A DNA stretch of 32,048 nucleotides from Pseudomonadota bacterium (GTDB lineage: Bacteria > Pseudomonadota > Gammaproteobacteria > PS1 > Pseudothioglobaceae): contig JAHZJR010000131.1 of the NCBI GenBank assembly GCA_022600805.1, positions 1-32,048 of the forward strand, in the 5' to 3' direction. Below the pieces are notes generated by a model that worked only from the letters and a program-made list of their open reading frames with translations, did no database searches and had not been told where the DNA came from. This document shows, in pieces, positions 1-7,446 of the stretch. Every line of letters begins with the position of its first letter. Position 1 is the first letter of the stretch. The position numbers were made by a program, and so were the translations under genes.

Positions 1-2
1 CT

Positions 3-1028
3 GAACAACAACCACAAACAGAAGAAATTGCTGATAAGACAGAGCGTATTAAAAGATTAGAAGCACTCAAAAAAATATTAAATGATCCAAAGAACACAAC
101 TAAAAAAGGAACTTTTGATAGAAGAAAGATAGGTAAGCTAAGAAAAGAGTTTTTAAATTATACAAGGTATATGGCTAGCTCAGCAGGTTCATTTGTAAAT
201 GAAGATGCAGTTAATCAAGCATTACAACTCTATGGAGTATTAACAGGTGATTTAGCAACAGCTAGTCTAGCTTCACTAGGAGTTAATGAAAGAACAGATG
301 CATATCAAATGTTAGCTGATGCATTAAATAGAAGTCTTAACACAGAAGTATTTACTCGTAAGAACTGTAAAAAGTCTCTTATGGTAACTTTATATGGTTC
401 ACAAAATGGTGCTACTGAAATTCTCAATGCAATGAAAATGCATGACAGTATGGAACTAGCCAACAAACTAGGTCTACAAGGTGTAGATGATGAATGGTTG
501 GACAAAGAATTCAATCTAGCTATGGCTACTATTGCACCTAAAGCTATGGAGGCTATGGAGTGTATGCAAGAACTTAATGATGAAAACATTGGAATATACA
601 ACTGGGTAATGCCTGATGGTTTCAGAGTTAAATATGATGTTAAATCTAATCAATCAGTTGAACTAAAAGCTAAATCTCGTGGTGGAATAAACTTCTCCTA
701 CAGTGGTTCTCACAAAGTCTATGCACCATCTAAATTCAATCGTGGTATGTCTCCTAATATTATTCACTCAGTCGATGGATATGTAGCGAGACAAATGGTT
801 AGACGTATGGGTGATAAGTTCATTAGTACAATCCATGACCAATTCAACTGTAGAGCTTGTGATGCACATATAATGCAACAGAACTATAATGACATCATGG
901 TAGAATTGCTGAACAGTGACTTGCTTAATGATATTATTAAACAAATCAATCCAAATGCAAGAACTATCAATAAATCAAATACACTAACAGAAGAGCTTAT
1001 TCAGTCTTCTTCTTACAGTATCTCTTAA
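3..1028 (+). CDS. T7-like single-subunit DNA-directed RNA polymerase, C-terminal part (5' end outside window)
   Basis: Frame of ORF 171..1028 is open to the window edge. Motif B-like TRKNCKKSLMVTLYGS (cf. T7 TRSVTKRSVMTLAYGS), PNIIHSVDG (cf. PNFVHSQDG), motif C-like IHDQFNCRACDA (cf. IHDSFGTIPADA), and a C-terminus resembling T7 RNAP ends. Confidence 0.9.
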   Translation, partial: EQQPQTEEIADKTERIKRLEALKKILNDPKNTTKKGTFDRRKIGKLRKEFLNYTRYMASSAGSFVNEDAVNQALQLYGVLTGDLATASLASLGVNERTDAYQMLADALNRSLNTEVFTRKNCKKSLMVTLYGSQNGATEILNAMKMHDSMELANKLGLQGVDDEWLDKEFNLAMATIAPKAMEAMECMQELNDENIGIYNWVMPDGFRVKYDVKSNQSVELKAKSRGGINFSYSGSHKVYAPSKFNRGMSPNIIHSVDGYVARQMVRRMGDKFISTIHDQFNCRACDAHIMQQNYNDIMVELLNSDLLNDIIKQINPNARTINKSNTLTEELIQSSSYSIS

Positions 1029-1348
1029 TGGCTAATTCTACATGGACAAATCAGTACAAGCTAGAGAAAGGCAAAATATATCTAGCGGTCCTAAGAGTAG
1101 ATGAAACAATATTCTACAAAATTGGATACACACTAAGCGAACCAAGATTAAGAGTAGAATCATGGTTATACAAAAAGAATATTAACGCTGAAATACTAGA
1201 ATTGATATACTTTAAAACAAAGGAACCCTTCAAGAAAGAACAGCATATACACAAACAACTCTGTTCATACTCAAACTACCAAGAATTAAATGAGACGTAT
1301 CTACAAGCAATTGAAATCAAAACAGCTTTTCTCACATTGTGTGAGTAG
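1028..1348 (+). CDS. GIY-YIG-like / T5orf172-like small protein
   Basis: 106 aa; KIYLAVLRVDETIFYKIGYTLSEPRLRVESW resembles the 'Y...YKIGYT..p..R' pattern of GIY-YIG/T5orf172 proteins; TAATG overlap with the RNAP stop. Confidence 0.55.
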   Translation: MANSTWTNQYKLEKGKIYLAVLRVDETIFYKIGYTLSEPRLRVESWLYKKNINAEILELIYFKTKEPFKKEQHIHKQLCSYSNYQELNETYLQAIEIKTAFLTLCE

Positions 1349-1358
1349 TTGTTTTTTT
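1331..1358 (+). terminator. Putative intrinsic terminator after RNAP/GIY-YIG-like gene
   Basis: CTCACA-TTG-TGTGAG perfect 6-bp stem followed by TAGTTGTTTTTTT. Confidence 0.5.
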
Positions 1359-1365
1359 CAAGACT

Positions 1366-1585
1366 GGCAAAGTGCTATTGAAATGGAAACTGGTCCAGTT
1401 CGTACATAGCAATGTTTTAGTCCATCTACCCGATGGACAATCTCCTGCCCGTCGATTTGGATTCTCTCTATTAATAGTCGCTACCGCTGGGTCCACTACG
1501 TGGGGTGCTTTCTTCGAAAGCTTCCTCAGTGATTAAAAAGACACTACGTAGTTGTCTTAACAATCTAGCTTCCCTTTAGGGTTAA
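1366..1585 (+). ncRNA. Candidate structured non-coding RNA / cis element
   Basis: No ORF; visibly more GC-rich than surroundings; multiple stems: GCTAT..AACTG-GTC-CAGTT..ATAGC, GTCCATC-TACCC-GATGGAC, GGGG-T-GCTTTC-TTC-GAAAGC-TT-CCTC, CCC-TTTA-GGG. Confidence 0.4.
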
Positions 1586-1623
1586 TGAATGAGATTATCA
1601 AACAAAACAGAAAGGTCCAAATT

Positions 1624-1851
1624 ATGGCATACACTAACAATAACACAACACAAAGAACATACAGCACTGAACCAGAAGAAATGCTTAAAGAAGCAAAACA
1701 GATGGCTAAGAGAGAATTTACTACTACTAAAGCAGTAATTGAACGTCTAGGACAAAAGATTGATGATGAGATTGTTGCAGAAGCATTAATCCAAGTTAAA
1801 TATGACCAAATTGTAAATGCACGTACTAAACGTGTAACTTACTTTGATTAA
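1624..1851 (+). CDS. Hypothetical protein (start refined to MAYTNNN...)
   Basis: ORF 1585..1851; the internal ATG at 1624 looks a more natural start than the first ATG, which lies in the structured element. Confidence 0.6.
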   Translation: MAYTNNNTTQRTYSTEPEEMLKEAKQMAKREFTTTKAVIERLGQKIDDEIVAEALIQVKYDQIVNARTKRVTYFD

Positions 1852-1860
1852 GGAGATAAA

Positions 1861-2049
1861 ATGAATTTTAATGTAGGTGATTTAGTACACGTAGAGTCAT
1901 CAGAAAAAGATGCATTTTATAATGATTTCAAAACATATCAAGGAAAAGTGACAGGATTTGAACGGACTGGAGGCTGTTACATTAATGAAAAATACTTTCT
2001 TCAGTTAGAAGGTCAAAGTGAACTTAATTTAGTGAGAAAAGCAAAATGA
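1861..2049 (+). CDS. Hypothetical small protein
   Basis: 62 aa ORF with RBS-like AAGGAG upstream (1851-1856). Confidence 0.6.
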   Translation: MNFNVGDLVHVESSEKDAFYNDFKTYQGKVTGFERTGGCYINEKYFLQLEGQSELNLVRKAK

Positions 2050-2279
2050 TTGATGAAAGTTACAAACCTATGATAGGTGATAAATTAACATGGAAAGGCA
2101 ATGGCACCATGATGAAAACTGAATACGAAGTATACGAGGTAAAATCAAATGGAACTGCTGAATTAACAGACAATGGAGATGATTGGTTTTTGAACGGATG
2201 GATAGTTCAGATGTATAAAGGCTCGAAGGAATATCTTGGAGAGATTGTGAAAGTAGAACTAAAGGAACGAAATGAATAA
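2046..2279 (+). CDS. Hypothetical protein
   Basis: 77 aa ORF, ATGA overlap with upstream gene. Confidence 0.6.
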   Translation: MIDESYKPMIGDKLTWKGNGTMMKTEYEVYEVKSNGTAELTDNGDDWFLNGWIVQMYKGSKEYLGEIVKVELKERNE

Positions 2280-2349
2280 CATTATTAAAGAAAAGAAACC
2301 TATCCCTAAAGAAGGAATGGATGAAGAAGAAGGTTACACATGGCTGTAA
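2272..2349 (+). CDS. Hypothetical 25-aa ORF (MNNIIKEKKPIPKEGMDEEEGYTWL)
   Basis: RBS-like AAAGGAACGAA before ATG; overlaps both neighbours; below the ORF-track cutoff. Confidence 0.35.
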   Translation: MNNIIKEKKPIPKEGMDEEEGYTWL

Positions 2350-2570
2350 CAGGAACATCTAAAGAGAAATATCCAGAAAAGAGAGCATGGTTTCAACCTG
2401 AACTAAGAGCATTCCTAAAAGAGATTAATATGCTTGAAGAAGCAACAAAGAATGCAGAGTACAGATGGTCAGAAGACTTATGGGAATCATTCTCTTGGGC
2501 AGATTCACCTGAAGGATTTATTGTTTGGGAGAACTTACAAAAGGAGTTTCAGACATGGAAGAATCAGTAA
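2340..2570 (+). CDS. Hypothetical protein
   Basis: 76 aa ORF in a tightly packed cluster. Confidence 0.5.
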   Translation: MAVTGTSKEKYPEKRAWFQPELRAFLKEINMLEEATKNAEYRWSEDLWESFSWADSPEGFIVWENLQKEFQTWKNQ

Positions 2571-2773
2571 GAGGCGATGGTTCAACAGCTAATTACTATG
2601 AGTTACCTGAAGGAGCTACACAACTAAGAGATATCATTAAACATAAAAAGATGTCTCATAGTATTGGTGAAGCATTTTGTGCTTTATATAGATTAAATGA
2701 TAATGGTGAAAGAGAACGTAATTTACGTAAAGCTCTAAGCTATATCCAATTTGAATTAAAGGAATACGAATGA
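2555..2773 (+). CDS. DUF3310-like small phage protein
   Basis: Start refined to ATG 2555 (AAAAGGAG upstream). TANYYELPEGATQLRDIIKHKKMSHSIGEAFCALYRLNDNGERERNLRKALSYIQFELKEYE matches the DUF3310 pattern (YY.lP.G.e..d.i......G.a.kYl.R......dl.KA..yl..el). Confidence 0.55.
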   Translation: MEESVRGDGSTANYYELPEGATQLRDIIKHKKMSHSIGEAFCALYRLNDNGERERNLRKALSYIQFELKEYE

Positions 2774-2886
2774 GAGAAACAGCAATTGTAATATTCATTA
2801 TAGCTTTTGCTACAGGATGGGTAATGAACATTGTCCAACTTGCATCAAATGATTATGAATTAGGTATGACTATTGTAAAGCAGTAG
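2770..2886 (+). CDS. Small membrane protein, first part (possibly frameshifted with -1 continuation to 2933)
   Basis: MRETAIVIFIIAFATGWVMNIVQLASNDYELGMTIVKQ*; the -1 frame continues as ..AVGIIVGPLGAILGFVG* (stop ends 2933). Confidence 0.5.
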   Translation: MRETAIVIFIIAFATGWVMNIVQLASNDYELGMTIVKQ

Positions 2887-2950
2887 GAATTATAGTTGGA
2901 CCACTAGGTGCAATTTTAGGTTTTGTAGGGTAATCCCTGCAAATAAGTAT

Positions 2951-3026
2951 GTCCTGTTAGCTCAGTGAATAGAGCAGTAGACTTCTAATCTACAGGTCAC
3001 TGGTTTGAATCCAGTACGGGATACCA
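2951..3026 (+). tRNA. tRNA-Arg (anticodon UCU), encoded CCA
   Basis: Cloverleaf by eye: acceptor GTCCTGT/ACGGGAT, anticodon stem GTAGA/TCTAC with loop CTTCTAA (anticodon TCT), T-arm CTGGTTTGAATCCAG, 3' ACCA. Confidence 0.9.
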
Positions 3027-3044
3027 TATAAATATTAAAACAAT

Positions 3045-3064
3045 AACAGTATTATTTTACTGTT
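3045..3064 (+). other. Perfect 7-bp inverted repeat downstream of the tRNA
   Basis: AACAGTA-TTATTT-TACTGTT, no T-tract; followed by TATATAAGGA. Confidence 0.45.
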
Positions 3065-3086
3065 TATATAAGGACAAGGATACAAA

Positions 3087-3323
3087 ATGAGAATTGAAAA
3101 GAGCGAACAGACAATAGTCATCACAGACCCACAACGAAGAGTTTATAACGGATGTATACACAGCTACGAGACAGTATTTAAAGATTGGGAAGTTCTTGAA
3201 TCAAACCTATCTGAGGATAAGGCTAAAAAGAGACTAAAATTCTGGAATGAACTAAGCGATTTTGCAGTCTCTCAGCGTGGTGAAAGCAGTAGAACCAAAT
3301 ATCGAATTACTAAGGATGAATAA
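3087..3323 (+). CDS. Hypothetical protein
   Basis: 78 aa ORF with upstream AAGGA. Confidence 0.6.
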   Translation: MRIEKSEQTIVITDPQRRVYNGCIHSYETVFKDWEVLESNLSEDKAKKRLKFWNELSDFAVSQRGESSRTKYRITKDE

Positions 3324-3490
3324 TGATTGATTTCTGGACAAACAGAGACATTGAAGAGTTGTTACATAAACAAAGACTACATATAGATGATTACATACAA
3401 ATTAAACAAATTAGAGCTGAAGTTAAAGGAGAAATCTTATTAGCTTTAGGGGTAGCACTGTTTATAGTAGGAATTACAATTGGAAGTTAA
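3323..3490 (+). CDS. Hypothetical small protein with C-terminal transmembrane helix
   Basis: MIDFWTNRDIEELLHKQRLHIDDYIQIKQIRAEVKGEILLALGVALFIVGITIGS; TAATG overlap; not in the ORF track. Confidence 0.5.
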   Translation: MIDFWTNRDIEELLHKQRLHIDDYIQIKQIRAEVKGEILLALGVALFIVGITIGS

Positions 3491-3701
3491 AGAAGTACAA
3501 CTACTGTACGGATTAGACGTAGATACGACATTATGGAATAGTATGCCATACAGCTTTGTTTTACGTATAAAGGTTAAATTAGCTAAACGTAGAGCTAAGG
3601 TACTCCAGAACGTTAATTATAGATGGAGAGATACAGTAGGTGTAACTAGGTGCTTAAATGCAGTTAAACACAATGAAAAATTATTAAAGGAATTAGACTA
3701 A
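3480..3701 (+). CDS. Hypothetical protein (TTG start)
   Basis: 73 aa ORF overlapping neighbours. Confidence 0.45.
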   Translation: MEVKEVQLLYGLDVDTTLWNSMPYSFVLRIKVKLAKRRAKVLQNVNYRWRDTVGVTRCLNAVKHNEKLLKELD

Positions 3702-3889
3702 TGGATTTTAAAGCAGAAAAAATAGTAATCAAAACAACTGGGATAGAAAAAGTAACTTTAGTGGATGTAGAAGTTATTGTAAATCCAAAGAGAATTATAG
3801 TGGTTCAAGAATATTTAAATAAACAAACAACATTCAATAAAGATGCAATCATTTACATGGAAGTAACAGGGAAACGATATGTCAGCTAA
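3701..3889 (+). CDS. Hypothetical protein
   Basis: 62 aa ORF; TAATG overlap with upstream stop. Confidence 0.5.
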   Translation: MDFKAEKIVIKTTGIEKVTLVDVEVIVNPKRIIVVQEYLNKQTTFNKDAIIYMEVTGKRYVS

Positions 3890-4814
3890 ATATTGGAGAT
3901 TCTACTATATCTTTCAAGAGCTATTAGCTCAGAATAAGACATTCATGGAGACTGTAGTATCTACTGAATCAGGTACAGGTAATGGAGTAAGACCAGAGAG
4001 TTCTTTACCATTTAAACTAAATGATATTGCACATGATTGTGCTAGGATTGAAATGGGAATAGATTATAAAGACAAACAATCAATTCATCATTATGAAGTT
4101 ATGAAAAGTCATCCTAGAATCATTTTAAGACGTTCTAAGGACAAAAGTAACTACAAAGCAGTAAAATGTACCAGAGAAGATTATATTGAGCTTCTAGGGT
4201 GCTTAAAAGACGATTTAAGAGCTATGCTAGATGATGATAATGATATACAATCGGATAATTACTATTTCATTGTTAATTCCATCAATGAACCAATAGCAGG
4301 ATTTACTACAAATGGAAATGGATACTTAGGTGGGTTCTTTTCATTATTAAAAGGTAAAGGTGAAGAATTCTACAAAATAAGATTAGACCAAGCATTAATG
4401 GATGCAAACATTAATGTAGAAGAATTCAAATTGTTTTGTACAGGAGACTTCTTGAGAGAATTCTATGAGAGACATGGATTTGAAGTATCTTCTATTGTAA
4501 TATGGGATGATAATCATGCACCTGATAAATGGGATTATGATAAACATGGTAGACCTAATCTATATATGATGAGAGCAAGTGTAAGTGCATTAGCAGAGGT
4601 TTCTAATATGAAAACATCAGATATGTTAGCTATGATAGAAGCATATTCAATTGAACCAAAATGGGAAACGTTTACTAATAAAGAAGGAAGTAAGATAGAA
4701 TATTTATCATATGATACTATCGAGGTAATAAAAACAGTATTGGTAGATATTGAGAGGAAGAGGAAGGTAGAAAAACCAATAACTCAAGAAGAACTGGATG
4801 AAATTCCATTCTAG
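3879..4814 (+). CDS. Putative GNAT-like acyltransferase-fold protein
   Basis: 311 aa; NEPIAGFTTNGNGYLGGFFS...LFCTGDFLREFYERHGFEV resembles the C-terminal GNAT 'YxxxGF' region in phage proteins. Confidence 0.4.
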   Translation: MSAKYWRFYYIFQELLAQNKTFMETVVSTESGTGNGVRPESSLPFKLNDIAHDCARIEMGIDYKDKQSIHHYEVMKSHPRIILRRSKDKSNYKAVKCTREDYIELLGCLKDDLRAMLDDDNDIQSDNYYFIVNSINEPIAGFTTNGNGYLGGFFSLLKGKGEEFYKIRLDQALMDANINVEEFKLFCTGDFLREFYERHGFEVSSIVIWDDNHAPDKWDYDKHGRPNLYMMRASVSALAEVSNMKTSDMLAMIEAYSIEPKWETFTNKEGSKIEYLSYDTIEVIKTVLVDIERKRKVEKPITQEELDEIPF

Positions 4815-4835
4815 CATATAAATATATATAGTAAG

Positions 4836-4866
4836 GTAGTAGTGGTAGTAGTAGTAGTAGTAATAA
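4836..4866 (+). repeat. Imperfect (GTA)n trinucleotide tract, intergenic
   Basis: GTAGTAGTGGTAGTAGTAGTAGTAGTAATAA read directly. Confidence 0.85.
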
Positions 4867-4914
4867 CAATCTTCTACTTAAACTACCCTTAAAGAATTAA
4901 TTAAAAGGAAATAA

Positions 4915-5133
4915 ATGAAATATAGTAAAATTATATTGGAATGGGAACTTCCTTTTACTGAAGGCTTTAAAGGGAGCATTCCTAAAAACAGAAATGGAAA
5001 CAGAGGTATTGATGCACATGATTTTGAATTGCTTTGGATTATCCAAGATTGTAAATTGTGTAGTCAAAGAGACAAAAAGATAGCAAAGATTATATTAGAT
5101 GCTAGATTGCAAGAATTAGAGGAGTTATTATGA
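4915..5133 (+). CDS. Hypothetical protein
   Basis: 72 aa ORF, RBS-like AAAAGGAAATAA upstream. Confidence 0.55.
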   Translation: MKYSKIILEWELPFTEGFKGSIPKNRNGNRGIDAHDFELLWIIQDCKLCSQRDKKIAKIILDARLQELEELL

Positions 5134-5315
5134 TTTATGAATTAGAGTTTGATGAAGAGCTTACAGACTATGTAGATATCTACAGGAATGGAACTAGAAT
5201 ATCTTGGATAAGAAAAGATGGAACTCACTCAAGATACAGTACCGTACCAAAAGAATCAATGGTTAGGTTAAAAAGAATGGCAATGAAATTATTTAAGGAG
5301 TATGAGATTGAATAA
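5130..5315 (+). CDS. Hypothetical protein
   Basis: 61 aa ORF, ATGA overlap. Confidence 0.55.
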   Translation: MIYELEFDEELTDYVDIYRNGTRISWIRKDGTHSRYSTVPKESMVRLKRMAMKLFKEYEIE

Positions 5316-7446
5316 GCTAGAATTAGTTACACAAGAATTGAACAAGATGAATGTATTTGATGTACATAAAAACAAAACAGCAGAGCAAATGAGTGAGATT
5401 TTAGGAGAAGACATTCCTTTTCCAATGAGTCTAACTATTGCTAATTACACTATGGCTACATTCTCAGGACATTTTCATCTAAAGATTAAACTAGCAGAAG
5501 ATAACCTAATACCATGTAATGTAATTGCATTCGTATTAGCTAAGTCAGGTGCTAAGAAGACATCATCTATGTTGAAGCTTGAGAAAGCTCTTAAAGAGGG
5601 CTACAATGTAATCCAGAGATATAGATATCAGAAAGCTGAACAATTAGCAGAAGAGACTGAAACTGATGTTAAACATCCAGCTCCTTTAAGTAATGCTTTA
5701 GCAACAGAAGCAGGTATGATTCAGAGATTGAATGATTTTGCAAGAGAAGGAATTGGTTTACCCAGTTTATATGTAGATGAGATTTCAACAGAGTTAGCTT
5801 CAAATGCAGATATGATTCCTAATATTAAATTAGTTGCACAACTATTTGATGTAGGAGATATGAAGAGTAAACCATTAAAAGACAGAGCACAACAAAGTGA
5901 AGAAGTTCATGGAATGGGTATGTCAGCATTATTTATTGGTTCAGAACATGGTATCTTAGAAGATGAATCTGTACAAAAGAAATTTGAAACAGAATTCATG
6001 TCTAAGTTAGCAAGAAGAAGCTATTTTGTATATCCAGATTTTATTGATGAAGAAGAAGAGATTAACTCTATTGATGATTTAATTAACTCTATTGATAGTG
6101 GAGAAGAGAAATCAAGAGAGATTTTAAAGGAAGTATCACTAAGAAGTCGAGAATTGGCTTCTAAGGCTATTGAAACAGATTATATGAACATTGAGCTGGA
6201 TGATGATGCTAGTAGGCTCTATAAGCTTTATAAGGTCTATTGTGAAGAATCAAGTAAATTAGATACTGAATATGAAGCAGTACAATTAGAACATCAACAT
6301 AGACACTGGAAAGCATTTAAGTTAGCTGGTGTGTATGCATTCTTTAATGGGAACAGTGAAGTCACTGAGCAAGACTTAAAAGAAGCTATTTATGTATCAG
6401 AACTTAATGGTTCAGATTTAACTAAATTCATGTATAAAGCTAATAGACAAAAGTATGAAATTCTATTAGACCATTACTTAGAAGGTGGACAGATTTTATC
6501 TGCTCATCAAATGGTTAAGAAGAAATGGATACAAAAAACAGGAGCACCTCTAAAGAGTATTGTTGAGTTAGCTAATTCAAAGCTAGGTTCCAAGGGAATG
6601 CTTGAGATTACAGAAAATAATACAGTAGAGTTTAAGTCATTTGAAACAACAGAAGGTTTAGGAACTTCTTATATCATGGTTGAAGGAACTAAAGAAGAGA
6701 GACAAGCAAGAACAGCAGTTGGATATATTTATAAGAAGACTACATTTGAAAAGATTGGTAATCTATTGAAGAATGATACTGCTTATTGTCCTTTTGAGTT
6801 CAAAGGTGGTATTAGAGGTAAAGACTATATCTTAGGTGGTGCAGACTACATTGTATTAGATGTGGATGATGATGGTATCACTGATGAAGAAGCTAGTGAT
6901 TTACTATGTGACTACAATCACATTATCGCTAGAACGAGTTCAAATACACCAGAGAAATTCAGAGTAATCATGCCTACTGATATTACAGTAGATATTGAAA
7001 ATGATAAATGGAAACCTTTTATGAAGAAAGTATCTGAACATCTGGGTATAAAAATTGATTTATTACCTAAGTCACAGATTTATTATGGATATAAGGGTAG
7101 AGAATTGATTATTAATTCAGATATGTATGATTTACCAGCAAGTGATTTAGTAAAGAATTTAGAAGCAGTTAGTCCTAAAGCCAAGAGATTGGTAGGAAAG
7201 GCTAAAGCTAATGCAATTGACGATTCATTTAATACATATAAATGGTTCTATGAAAATGAAGACAAAGGGTATCATAATACATTATGGTTGCTATCTGTTC
7301 AACTACATGATAATGGATTAGACTTTGAGCAAGCAGTAGAGATTATTAATGATGTAATTGATTATAGAACTAGAAAACCTAGAGCTGATTATCTAGAGTC
7401 ACTACATAAAAGAATGAGAGGTTATGATGGTTGGATGGACAAATGA
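5302..7446 (+). CDS. DUF3987-like helicase with C-terminal primase-like domain
   Basis: 714 aa; N-terminal FPMSLTIANYTMATFSGHFHLKIK...AFVLAKSGAKKTSSMLKLEKAL (P-loop-like) and SLYVDEIS (Walker B-like); C-terminal YIVLDVDDDGIT..HIIARTSSNTPEKFRVIMPT..IYYGYKGREL resembles AEP/primase-like domains. Confidence 0.65.
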   Translation: MRLNKLELVTQELNKMNVFDVHKNKTAEQMSEILGEDIPFPMSLTIANYTMATFSGHFHLKIKLAEDNLIPCNVIAFVLAKSGAKKTSSMLKLEKALKEGYNVIQRYRYQKAEQLAEETETDVKHPAPLSNALATEAGMIQRLNDFAREGIGLPSLYVDEISTELASNADMIPNIKLVAQLFDVGDMKSKPLKDRAQQSEEVHGMGMSALFIGSEHGILEDESVQKKFETEFMSKLARRSYFVYPDFIDEEEEINSIDDLINSIDSGEEKSREILKEVSLRSRELASKAIETDYMNIELDDDASRLYKLYKVYCEESSKLDTEYEAVQLEHQHRHWKAFKLAGVYAFFNGNSEVTEQDLKEAIYVSELNGSDLTKFMYKANRQKYEILLDHYLEGGQILSAHQMVKKKWIQKTGAPLKSIVELANSKLGSKGMLEITENNTVEFKSFETTEGLGTSYIMVEGTKEERQARTAVGYIYKKTTFEKIGNLLKNDTAYCPFEFKGGIRGKDYILGGADYIVLDVDDDGITDEEASDLLCDYNHIIARTSSNTPEKFRVIMPTDITVDIENDKWKPFMKKVSEHLGIKIDLLPKSQIYYGYKGRELIINSDMYDLPASDLVKNLEAVSPKAKRLVGKAKANAIDDSFNTYKWFYENEDKGYHNTLWLLSVQLHDNGLDFEQAVEIINDVIDYRTRKPRADYLESLHKRMRGYDGWMDK

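Noticed and set aside
305-601. Minus-strand ORFs throughout (e.g. 305-601, 2068-2358, 9031-9240, 14172-14387, 23708-24070)
   Set aside because: All lie antisense to well supported + strand genes, without recognisable domains or independent start signals.
1390-1412. tRNA-like T-arm (GGTCCAGTTCGTAC) in the structured element
   Set aside because: Flanking bases do not form a T-stem and no acceptor or anticodon arm could be assembled.
1028-1620. Group I intron interrupting the RNAP gene (RNAP - endonuclease - structured RNA - downstream exon)
   Set aside because: The RNAP C-terminus (..NTLTEELIQSSSYSIS) already looks complete and nothing downstream resembles an RNAP exon; no group I core sequence could be identified by eye.
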